A stretch of DNA of 7,329 nt. It comes from an uncultured bacterium. Its GTDB lineage: Bacteria > Eisenbacteria > RBG-16-71-46 > CAIMUX01. A program made the translations under genes and the position numbers. Under the pieces are notes generated by a model that saw only the letters and a list, made by a program, of their open reading frames with translations, was not told where the DNA came from and made no database searches. Location: NCBI GenBank assembly GCA_946886185.1, contig CAMPIC010000132.1:1-7329 (forward strand), in the 5' to 3' direction. This document shows, piece after piece, positions 1 through 5,794 of the stretch; within the stretch, counting starts at the first letter, position 1, and each line of letters opens with the position of its first letter.

Positions 1-48
1 TCTACACTTCTTTCTTCGTCGGCAGCGTGAGTTGTGTATTTGAGACTT
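1..48 (+). other. Illumina Nextera P5/i5/Read-1 adapter left on contig end (artefact)
   Basis: These bases reproduce the Nextera P5 primer layout in order. Bases 1-7 (TCTACAC) are the end of the P5 flow-cell sequence. Bases 8-15 (TTCTTTCT) are the right length for an i5 index. Bases 16-48 align without gaps to the 33-base Read-1 transposon adapter, with 27 of 33 identical by my count; the first 13 (TCGTCGGCAGCGT) are perfect and the mismatches are at 29, 32, 40, 41, 47 and 48. LepA homology starts exactly where the adapter should end, at base 49. The mismatches look like miscalls in a low-quality read end. An in-frame TGA at 28-30 and a false GTG start at 34 both lie in adapter sequence and mean nothing biologically. 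Confidence 0.95.
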
Positions 49-966
49 ATGGTGTTCTCTGGGCTGTTCCCAATCGACACCGAGGACTATCTCGATCTCA
101 AGGACGCGCTCGGCAAGCTGACCTTGAACGACGCTGCGCTCTCCTATGAACCGGAGACCTCCGCGGCGCTCGGGTTCGGCTTCCGGTGCGGATTCCTCGG
201 CCCGCTCCACATCGAGATCGTGCAGGAGAGGCTGCGCCGCGAGTACAACCTCGACATCATCGCGACCATCCCGAACGTGAAGATGGAGGCGCTGATGCCG
301 GATGGCACCGTCCTGGCGGTGGACAGTCCCGCGCAGATGCCGGAGCCGGGCGAGTTCGTCGAAGTGCGCGAACCGTTCATCGATGCGCGTGTGATCACGC
401 CGACCGAGTTCACTGGTGCGCTCATGCAGCTGGTGCAGGACCGGCGGGGCGAGTTCAAGGGCCTGACCTACCTCGATCCGACGCGCGTCCAACTCAACTA
501 CATGATGCCGCTCTCGGAGATCATCTACGACTTTTACGACAAGCTGAAATCGCTCAGCCGCGGCTACGCCACCCTGGATTATGAGCTGCACGACGGCTAC
601 GTACCCTCCGACCTCGTACGGCTCGGAGTGCTCCTGAACGGAGATCCGGTCGATGCGCTCTCCGTGATCGTCCACCGCGATAAGGCGTATGATCGCGGGA
701 GGGACTTGGTGGACAAGCTGAGGGAGCTCATCCCGCGCCAGATGTTCCAGATCGCAATCCAGGCCAGCATCGGCAACAAGGTGCTGGCCCGCTCCACCGT
801 GGGCGCGCTCCGCAAGGACGTGACCGCCAAATGCTATGGCGGCGACATCTCACGAAAGCGGAAGCTGCTCGAGAAGCAGAAGGAGGGAAAGAAGAGGATG
901 AAGCAGATCGGCTCGGTCAACGTTCCGCAGGAGGCATTCCTGGCGCTCCTGAAGTCGAACGAGTAG
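49..966 (+). CDS. lepA: Elongation factor 4 (LepA GTPase), C-terminal part, 5' truncated
   Basis: This is the last 305 residues of the ribosome-associated translational GTPase LepA/EF4, which binds the ribosome and is linked to back-translocation, initiation and 30S biogenesis. The full family length is about 600 residues, so the G domain and most of domain II are missing because the contig starts here. What remains matches LepA throughout: domain III with [19 protein letters not shown] and HIEIVQERL, then the EF-G domain V-like part ([32 protein letters not shown]), and the LepA-specific C-terminal domain with [46 protein letters not shown] and [20 protein letters not shown] just before the stop. 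Motifs in the C-terminal domain separate it from EF-G and BipA. The GTG at base 34, which would add five residues, lies in adapter sequence and is not a start. lepB follows after 4 bp, so the two are probably cotranscribed. Confidence 0.97.
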   Translation: MVFSGLFPIDTEDYLDLKDALGKLTLNDAALSYEPETSAALGFGFRCGFLGPLHIEIVQERLRREYNLDIIATIPNVKMEALMPDGTVLAVDSPAQMPEPGEFVEVREPFIDARVITPTEFTGALMQLVQDRRGEFKGLTYLDPTRVQLNYMMPLSEIIYDFYDKLKSLSRGYATLDYELHDGYVPSDLVRLGVLLNGDPVDALSVIVHRDKAYDRGRDLVDKLRELIPRQMFQIAIQASIGNKVLARSTVGALRKDVTAKCYGGDISRKRKLLEKQKEGKKRMKQIGSVNVPQEAFLALLKSNE

Positions 967-970
967 CCGG

Positions 971-1645
971 ATGGCGCTCGCAAAGAGAGAAGTTACGAGC
1001 GTTCCTGTCCCGCGGGCTCGCAAGGGAACCTGGCGCGAGTTCCTCGAATCCCTCGGAATCGCCGTCCTCATCTTCCTGGTGATCCGCACCTTCGCTTTCC
1101 AGGCGTTCCGGATACCCACCGGCTCGATGGAGAACACGCTCCTGCCGGGCGACTTCCTGTTCGTGAACAAGTTTTTCTACGGCGCCCGATTGCCCTTCAC
1201 CGAAGTGCGGCTTCCCGGCTTCACCGAGCCCAAGCGCGGAGACATCATCGTCTTCCAGTTCCCGGACGATCCGAAGCAGGACTACATCAAGCGCTGCATC
1301 GGAGTCGGCGGCGACGTCATCGAAGTGAAGAACAAGGAGGTGTACGTCAACGGGATCCGGCAGGAGGAGCCGTACATCGTGCACAACGATGGGGCCATGC
1401 GGGCCGACGTGCGCGACAACATGCCGGCAGTGAAGGTGCCTCCTGACCATCTCTTCATGATGGGAGACAACCGCGACTTCAGCTATGACTCGCGGTTCTG
1501 GGGACCGGTCGACATGCACCTGGTGCGCGGCAAGGCCTGGATCACCTATTTCTCATGGGACAAGGACAAGCACCTGTTCTCGCTCGGAGAGCTGGAGGTC
1601 AAAGGGCTCCCGCGGCCCAAGCGCATGTTCCGCCTCATCGAATGA
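971..1645 (+). CDS. lepB: Signal peptidase I
   Basis: This 224-residue protein is the type I leader peptidase, an inner-membrane Ser/Lys protease that cuts signal peptides from secreted proteins on the outer face of the membrane. One membrane segment spans about residues 24-46 after a basic N-terminus. Box B (PTGSMENTLLPGD) holds the catalytic Ser52. Box D (DYIKRCIGVGGD) holds the general base Lys107; the 55-residue spacing equals that between Ser90 and Lys145 in E. coli LepB. Box E is MMGDNRDFSYDSRFWGPV at 163-180. The short form with one visible membrane helix is typical of many bacteria, E. coli having a second one. The ATG lies 4 bp after the lepA stop, with no strong Shine-Dalgarno, which suggests translational coupling. 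lepA-lepB linkage is known from E. coli and many other bacteria. The stop overlaps the hemW start as ATGA. Confidence 0.97.
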   Translation: MALAKREVTSVPVPRARKGTWREFLESLGIAVLIFLVIRTFAFQAFRIPTGSMENTLLPGDFLFVNKFFYGARLPFTEVRLPGFTEPKRGDIIVFQFPDDPKQDYIKRCIGVGGDVIEVKNKEVYVNGIRQEEPYIVHNDGAMRADVRDNMPAVKVPPDHLFMMGDNRDFSYDSRFWGPVDMHLVRGKAWITYFSWDKDKHLFSLGELEVKGLPRPKRMFRLIE

Positions 1646-2928
1646 CCGCTCCGGGCGCAGCGTCGCAGGAACGCGCCCGCTTCGGCCCGGGCATCTACGT
1701 CCACTACCCGTTCTGCCGGAGCCGGTGCGGCTACTGCGATTTCTTCGTGGTCCTGGCGGATCGTCCCGCGCGCACCGAGTTTTTCGGGAGCCTCCTGGGG
1801 GAGGTCGATCTCGCCGCGGCGGATCCGCTCTGGGAAGCGCAGAGGTTTCAAACGATCTTTCTCGGCGGGGGCACTCCGTCGCTTCTTTCCGTGGAGGAGA
1901 TCGCGGCGCTCCTGGGCCGGTTGCGCGATCGATTCGACATCGCCGCCGGCGCCGAGATCACCATGGAGTGCAATCCGGAATCGCTCCGCCTCGAGGCGAT
2001 CCGCGGTTATCGCGACGCGGGAGTGAACCGCATCTCGCTTGGTGTGCAATCGATGGATCCGGAAGAGCTTGCCCTGCTCGATCGCGCGCACGGAGTGGAA
2101 GAAGTCGCGCGGCGAGTGAAAGAGCTGCGAGAAGGAGGTGTCGCTTCCTTCAACCTGGATCTCATCTACGGACTTCCTCGGAACAGCGATGGACGGCTCG
2201 GGAGTGACGATCGACTGCGTGGTAGCACCGGTGTGGGGGCTGAAAGCGGCGATGGACGGCACGCAAGCAGCGATGCACGCTTCCGTAGCCGCGACGAATC
2301 CTGGCGCGAGACTTTGGAGCGGACGCTCGCGCTCGAGCCGCCGCATTTGTCCGCCTATCTGCTCTCCCTGGAACCGCACGTGCCCCTGGCGCGTCGGATG
2401 GAGCGTGGGGAGCTGACCAGCCCCGCCGACGAGAGCGCCGTGGCGCAGTATGAAGAGCTGCGCGCCCGGGCGGAGCGCCACGGATTGATGCAGTACGAAA
2501 TCTCGAACTTCGCCCGGCCAGGACAAGAGAGCCGGCACAACCAGAACTACTGGCTGCGGGGCGACTATCTCGGGTTGGGACCGTCGGCGCACTCGCACCG
2601 CGACGGACACAGATGGAGCAACCTGCGCTCGCTGCCGGCCTATCGGGAACGAATCGCGACCGGAACGCTCCCGCGGGAAGGCGAGATGGAGCAGCTCGAC
2701 GCGCGCGCGGCCGCAGAGGAGTGGCTGTTCCTGGGGCTGCGCCGCACCGAGGGAATCGCCTGGAACGTCCTGGAGGAGAGCGGTCTTCCTCTCGGAGGTC
2801 TCGAGGACGCGGCCACGAAGCTGGCCCGGGAGGGTTGGTTGGTGTGGGAAGGTGGGCGCCTGCGGCTCGACCCGCGCGCCTATTTCATATCGAACACCGT
2901 CTTCGCGGAGCTCGCGGCCGCGCTGTGA
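1642..2928 (+). CDS. hemW: Radical SAM heme chaperone HemW, with tandem-repeat insertion
   Basis: This 428-residue protein is HemW, a radical SAM protein that binds heme and is thought to deliver it to respiratory enzymes. The 4Fe-4S site is Cys25-X3-Cys29-X2-Cys32 (YVHYPFCRSRCGYCDFF); the position two after Cys32 is Phe rather than the extra Cys of true HemN, and the HNxxYW signature (HNQNYW) is present. Both argue for HemW over the oxygen-independent coproporphyrinogen oxidase. Other family motifs are GGGTPS (75-80), MECNPES (108-114), SLGVQS (132-137), NLDLIYGLP (171-179), YEISNFARPG and GDYLGLGPSAHS. After GLP, where the family normally has GQ and a few residues, there is a 39-residue hydrophilic insertion (180-218) made of 7-residue repeats, then normal sequence resumes at ESWRETL. 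The ATG at 1642 is chosen because it overlaps the lepB stop and leaves a normal N-terminus; an upstream in-frame ATG at 1555 lies inside lepB. No Shine-Dalgarno is visible, so coupling to lepB is likely. Confidence 0.95.
   Translation: MTAPGAASQERARFGPGIYVHYPFCRSRCGYCDFFVVLADRPARTEFFGSLLGEVDLAAADPLWEAQRFQTIFLGGGTPSLLSVEEIAALLGRLRDRFDIAAGAEITMECNPESLRLEAIRGYRDAGVNRISLGVQSMDPEELALLDRAHGVEEVARRVKELREGGVASFNLDLIYGLPRNSDGRLGSDDRLRGSTGVGAESGDGRHASSDARFRSRDESWRETLERTLALEPPHLSAYLLSLEPHVPLARRMERGELTSPADESAVAQYEELRARAERHGLMQYEISNFARPGQESRHNQNYWLRGDYLGLGPSAHSHRDGHRWSNLRSLPAYRERIATGTLPREGEMEQLDARAAAEEWLFLGLRRTEGIAWNVLEESGLPLGGLEDAATKLAREGWLVWEGGRLRLDPRAYFISNTVFAELAAAL
2185..2289 (+). repeat. Five-unit degenerate 21-bp tandem repeat inside hemW
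   Basis: Five consecutive 21-bp units encode heptapeptides SDGRLGS, DDRLRGS, TGVGAES, GDGRHAS and SDARFRS, roughly x-D-G/A-R-x-x-S. Every unit ends in a serine codon (AGT or AGC). At DNA level GCGATGGACGGC occurs twice, at 2186 and 2249 (63 bp apart, three units), with diverged forms ACGATCGACTGC at 2207 (9 of 12 identical) and GCGATGCACGC at 2270. The third unit is the most diverged. The array is in frame, has no stop, and sits exactly where HemW is otherwise conserved and short, so it is an insertion rather than native family sequence. It is not a CRISPR: there are no spacers. Confidence 0.85.
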
Positions 2929-2944
2929 TCGCGCGGAGGTGCGG

Positions 2945-2974
2945 TTGCACGAAGGCGGCGGCCGCTCCTATCCT
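2945..2974 (+). promoter_or_regulatory. Possible sigma70-type promoter for the polysaccharide cluster
   Basis: In the 93-bp gap after hemW, the largest in the window, TTGCAC (2945-2950) and TATCCT (2969-2974) are separated by 18 bp. They match the TTGACA and TATAAT consensus at 3 and 4 of 6 bases, so this is weak evidence, helped mainly by location and spacing. A purine-rich stretch AAAGGA at 3006-3011, 10 nt before the ATG at 3022, could serve as ribosome binding site. I see no operator, riboswitch or U-tract terminator in the gap. Read-through from hemW is an equally good alternative. Confidence 0.3.
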
Positions 2975-3021
2975 GCGCATCGGGAAGGCGACGAGCTGAG
3001 CAGGGAAAGGAACCTCCAGCG

Positions 3022-4176
3022 ATGAAGATCGCGCTCGTGCACGACTGGCTGACCGGCATGCGGGGCGGCGAGAAGGTTCTGGAGGCGATCTGCCAGCGCT
3101 ATCCAGGAGCGCCGATTTACACGCTCGTCCATGTCCCGGGCTCCGTCTCGCCGGAGATCGAGTCGCATCCCATCCATACCTCGTTCATCCAGAAGCTGCC
3201 GGGGGCGCAAACCAAGTACCAACGGTACCTTCCGCTCTTTCCCTCTGCAATCGAGCGGTTCGATCTGCGCGGCTACGATCTGATCATCTCCACGAGCCAC
3301 TGCGTGGCCAAGGGAGTGATCGTCCATCCGGGCACGGTGCATCTGTGCTACTGCCACACTCCGATGCGCTATGTCTGGAGCGCATACGAGGAGTACTTCG
3401 GCGAAGGGAGGCAGTCCGGTCCCCTCGCCTGGACCCTGCCGCTGATCGCGACTTACCTGCGGCAGTGGGACGTGACCGCAAATCCGCGGGTGGACGGCTT
3501 CGCCGCGAACTCCGCGAACGTGCGCAAGCGGATCGAGCGTTACTACGGGCGGAAGGCGCGCGTGATCCATCCCCCGTGCGACGTCGACTTCTACACTCCC
3601 GGGGGAGTGCGCGAGGACTTCTACCTCATCGTAACGGCGCTCGTGCCGTACAAACGGGTCGATCTGGTCCTCGAAGCGATGCGTCGCGTGCCTCGACCGC
3701 TCGTCATCGTGGGAGACGGTGTGGAGCGAGAGCGCTTGGAATCGATGGCGCCTCCCGGAGTGGTGTTTCGAAACTGGGCGGAGCCGGAGGAACTGCGCGA
3801 TCTGTATCGGCGGTGCCGCGCGCTCCTCTTTCCCGGTGAGGAGGATTTCGGGATCGTGCCGGTCGAGGCGCAGGCGTGCGGAGCTCCGGTGGTGGGCCTC
3901 GGCCGCGGAGGACTGCTCGAGACGGTGCGCGACGGCACGAGCGGCGTGTTCTTCAATGACCCGACTCCGGAAGCGCTGCTCGATGCGCTCGCGCGATTCG
4001 AGCTGAAGATCTTCGACAGCGCCGCGGTTCGCCAGGGCGCGCTGCGGTTTTCGACGGAACGGTTCCTCGACGAGTTCGACTCCTGGATGGAAGCGGAAGG
4101 GCCGGTGATCAATCCATTCGCCGGGCATTTGGAATCGGGATCGATCGCACCGCGCACGATCGACCAGATGGACTGA
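3022..4176 (+). CDS. GT4-family glycosyltransferase, WbaZ-like (probable mannosyltransferase)
   Basis: This 384-residue protein has the two-Rossmann-domain GT-B architecture of GT4 retaining glycosyltransferases and resembles the WbaZ group, whose characterised members move mannose from GDP-mannose to a lipid-linked O-antigen intermediate on the cytoplasmic side. N-terminal domain signs: MKIALVHDWLTGMRGGEKVL, DLIISTSHCVAKGV (86-99) and the group hallmark CYCHTPMRYVW (109-119). C-terminal domain signs: VIHPPCDVDFY, TALVPYKRVDLVLEAM with the sugar-nucleotide-contacting Lys211/Arg212, VIVGDGVE (228-235), and the EX7E motif Glu274...Glu282 in EEDFGIVPVEAQACG followed by GRGGLLETV. Length is usual and there is no repeat insertion. 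About 25 C-terminal residues (360-384) look like a variable tail. It is first in the polysaccharide cluster and 3 bp ahead of the sugar transferase. The family is clear; the donor sugar is inference. Confidence 0.92.
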   Translation: MKIALVHDWLTGMRGGEKVLEAICQRYPGAPIYTLVHVPGSVSPEIESHPIHTSFIQKLPGAQTKYQRYLPLFPSAIERFDLRGYDLIISTSHCVAKGVIVHPGTVHLCYCHTPMRYVWSAYEEYFGEGRQSGPLAWTLPLIATYLRQWDVTANPRVDGFAANSANVRKRIERYYGRKARVIHPPCDVDFYTPGGVREDFYLIVTALVPYKRVDLVLEAMRRVPRPLVIVGDGVERERLESMAPPGVVFRNWAEPEELRDLYRRCRALLFPGEEDFGIVPVEAQACGAPVVGLGRGGLLETVRDGTSGVFFNDPTPEALLDALARFELKIFDSAAVRQGALRFSTERFLDEFDSWMEAEGPVINPFAGHLESGSIAPRTIDQMD

Positions 4177-4179
4177 GGC

Positions 4180-5790
4180 ATGGGACAGGCGGAGCGCAAC
4201 AAAGGGAGCACCTGGATCCAGGCCAGCTTGTACGCGAGCGACATCCTTGCGATCGGGTGCGGCGTGGTCTTCGGCTACTGGGCCCGCTTCCACTCTCCGC
4301 TCGTTCAACTGCTTCCTCCGGAGAAAGGCGTGCCGCCGCTCCAGATGTATCTCTTGGCGGCTGGCGCGACTGTGCTGCTCTGGATCCCGCTTTTCCAGAC
4401 GCTCGGTCTCTATCGCTCCGAACGCGGGAGGGCGCGGCACCGGCGCGCCGATCTCGCTCGAGGCCTGGTTTTGGGGGCCCTCGCCATCGCGACGGTCGCC
4501 TTTTTCTATCGCGGGGCTTCGTTTTCCCGTGTCGCGATGGTCATGACCTGGTGCGGCACGGCGGTGTTTCTTCTCGCCGGGCGCACGCTCGTGCAGTCGA
4601 TGATGCCGCGTTGGACGAAGCTCCGGCCGATGCGTTTCGCGCTGGTCGGCACCGGTCCGCTCGCGGTGCGCGTGCGCGACTCGCTTTCCGGATCGTCGTT
4701 CCCGCATGAGTTCCAAGGATGCTTCGTTTACGGAGGCTCGCGCTCACCTGAGAGGAGGAGCGCGCCGGAGTCCTCGGCGACGGCAGCGTTCGCGTCGAGA
4801 TTGCCGGCACGGGCAACGATCGCGATCGGATCGCCGATGGGATCGACCCGCGCGTCTGGTGCGCCGGGGTCGGCAGTGGCGTCCAGCGCTTCCGGGGGAT
4901 CTGCATTCGCACCCGGCGCGCCGGCGGCCTCCATCGCCGGATCACCAGTGCATCGCGCGGTTCCGGATGAGGTCGGAATGCCGATTCTCGGAACGATCGA
5001 GGAGATCGGAGCGCGCGCGGAGGAGCTCGATCTCGATCTCGTGGTCATGACCTCGGCCGAACGGATCGATGAGGTGTACGCCCAGTGCCAACCGCTCGAT
5101 GTCGATGTGCAACTGGTCCCGGAAATCCTGTCGATGTGGACCCGGCGTGTTCGCTTCGAGGAAGTGGATGGTCTACCGCTCCTGCGCCTCCGCGACCTTC
5201 CGCTGGTCGGATGGAACGGCGTGATGAAGCGCACGCTCGACCTTCTCGTCTCCGGACTCCTGCTGATCCTCCTCTCGCCGCTCTTCCTGGGGATCGCGAT
5301 CGCGGTGCGGCTCGATTCGCCCGGTCCGGTTTTCCATCGCCAAGATCGAGTAGGACGCGATCGGCGGCATTTCACGATGTTGAAGTTCCGCTCCATGCGG
5401 GTCGACGCGGAGTCACAGACCGGACCGGTGTGGGCGCGCGAGAACGATCCACGGCGGACTCGCGTGGGCGCATTTCTGCGGAAATGGAGCCTGGACGAGC
5501 TTCCGCAGCTCTGGAACGTGTTTCGAGGAGAGATGTCGCTGGTAGGGCCGCGCCCGGAGCGCCCCGTCTTCGTCGAGCAGTTCGAGCAGCGCGTGCACGA
5601 CTACTACGACCGCCATCGGGTCAAGTCGGGAGTGACCGGATGGGCGCAGGTGCACGGGCTTCGCGGCAACGTCCCGATCGAAGAGCGCACCCGGTACGAT
5701 CTGTACTACGTGGAGAACTGGTCGCTCTGGCTCGATCTACGCATCCTCTGGCTGACCCTATCCGCGGTGCTGCTGCACCGGGGGGAGTGA
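4180..5790 (+). CDS. Polyprenyl-phosphate sugar-1-phosphate transferase (WbaP/WcaJ type), with repeat insertion
   Basis: This 536-residue enzyme would start the repeat unit by moving a hexose-1-phosphate from a UDP-sugar to undecaprenyl phosphate at the inner membrane. Hydrophobic segments lie near 14-36, 53-76, 92-110 and 116-138. A Rossmann-like CoA_binding_3-type domain starts at RFALVGTGP (152-160) and resumes at GMPILGTIEEIG. Then come GLPLLRLRDLPL, the MKRTLDLLVSG re-entrant/membrane helix (349-375) and the catalytic domain: GPVFHRQDRVGR, KFRSMRVDAE (402-411), GPVWARENDPRRTR, the SLDELPQLWNV catalytic Asp439-Glu440 dyad, SLVGPRPERP (453-462), SGVTGWAQVHGLRG and RYDLYYVENWSLWLDL. Between FVYGG (182-186) and the GMPILG motif sit about 76 low-complexity Ala/Ser/Gly/Pro-rich residues (187-262) where relatives usually have a short linker. 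The sugar specificity cannot be read from sequence. Starts 3 bp after the previous stop with no well-spaced Shine-Dalgarno, so coupling is likely. Confidence 0.94.
   Translation: MGQAERNKGSTWIQASLYASDILAIGCGVVFGYWARFHSPLVQLLPPEKGVPPLQMYLLAAGATVLLWIPLFQTLGLYRSERGRARHRRADLARGLVLGALAIATVAFFYRGASFSRVAMVMTWCGTAVFLLAGRTLVQSMMPRWTKLRPMRFALVGTGPLAVRVRDSLSGSSFPHEFQGCFVYGGSRSPERRSAPESSATAAFASRLPARATIAIGSPMGSTRASGAPGSAVASSASGGSAFAPGAPAASIAGSPVHRAVPDEVGMPILGTIEEIGARAEELDLDLVVMTSAERIDEVYAQCQPLDVDVQLVPEILSMWTRRVRFEEVDGLPLLRLRDLPLVGWNGVMKRTLDLLVSGLLLILLSPLFLGIAIAVRLDSPGPVFHRQDRVGRDRRHFTMLKFRSMRVDAESQTGPVWARENDPRRTRVGAFLRKWSLDELPQLWNVFRGEMSLVGPRPERPVFVEQFEQRVHDYYDRHRVKSGVTGWAQVHGLRGNVPIEERTRYDLYYVENWSLWLDLRILWLTLSAVLLHRGE
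4762..4956 (+). repeat. Degenerate ~15-bp tandem array inside the sugar transferase gene
   Basis: The low-complexity insertion falls into about thirteen 15-bp units with an approximate consensus GCG-T/A-CGGCA-T-CGCCG. The first five begin GCGC, GCGA, GCGT, GCAC and GCGA, the seventh GCGT. In protein these are five-residue units such as APESS, ATAAF, ASRLP, ARATI, AIGSP, ASGAP. Alanine recurs every fifth residue at 195, 200, 205, 210 and 215, and later serine at 226, 231, 236 and 241 with alanine one residue on at 232, 237, 242 and 247. High GC content with codon-position bias inflates such matches, so the insertion itself is firmer than its exact period. Confidence 0.5.
5782..5787 (+). promoter_or_regulatory. 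Shine-Dalgarno deciding the start of the last glycosyltransferase
   Basis: GGGGAG just before the sugar transferase stop lies 7 nt ahead of a GTG at 5795 and 4 nt ahead of a TTG at 5792, in the same frame. The spacing favours GTG 5795. The choice changes the protein by one residue only. Confidence 0.5.
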
Positions 5791-5794
5791 GTTG

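Noticed and set aside
34..48. GTG start that would give LepA five more residues (MYLRL)
   Set aside because: These bases are adapter; LepA relatives have a Pro codon before MVFSG and the true gene continues off the contig.
1555..1641. Upstream ATG extending HemW by 29 residues
   Set aside because: It lies well inside lepB, encodes Ala/Arg/Gln-rich out-of-frame lepB sequence, and the ATG at 1642 gives a normal HemW N-terminus with an ATGA overlap.
2185..2289. CRISPR-like array
   Set aside because: Units are contiguous, diverged, 21 bp, with no spacers, and are translated in frame inside hemW.
2179..2295. Frameshift or misassembly explaining the odd HemW segment
   Set aside because: Family sequence is in the same frame on both sides and the segment is itself periodic at 21 bp; only raw reads could reopen this.
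1546..2610. 354-residue - strand frame over lepB/hemW, and a similar 323-residue one at 5621-6592
   Set aside because: Both mirror conserved + strand genes, lack family motifs and ribosome sites, and are stop-free because of high GC.
1642..2928. Coproporphyrinogen III oxidase HemN
   Set aside because: The extra Cys after CX3CX2C is Phe and HNxxYW is present, which fits HemW.
2939..2950. Hairpin GTGC-GGTT-GCAC after hemW as a terminator
   Set aside because: Stem of only 4 bp, no following T-run, and it overlaps the possible -35 element.
2968..4716. 582-residue open frame on the - strand across the gap and two genes
   Set aside because: It is Arg/His/Glu-rich, resembles no family, and is the expected antisense shadow of GC-rich codons; both genes beneath it are well recognised.
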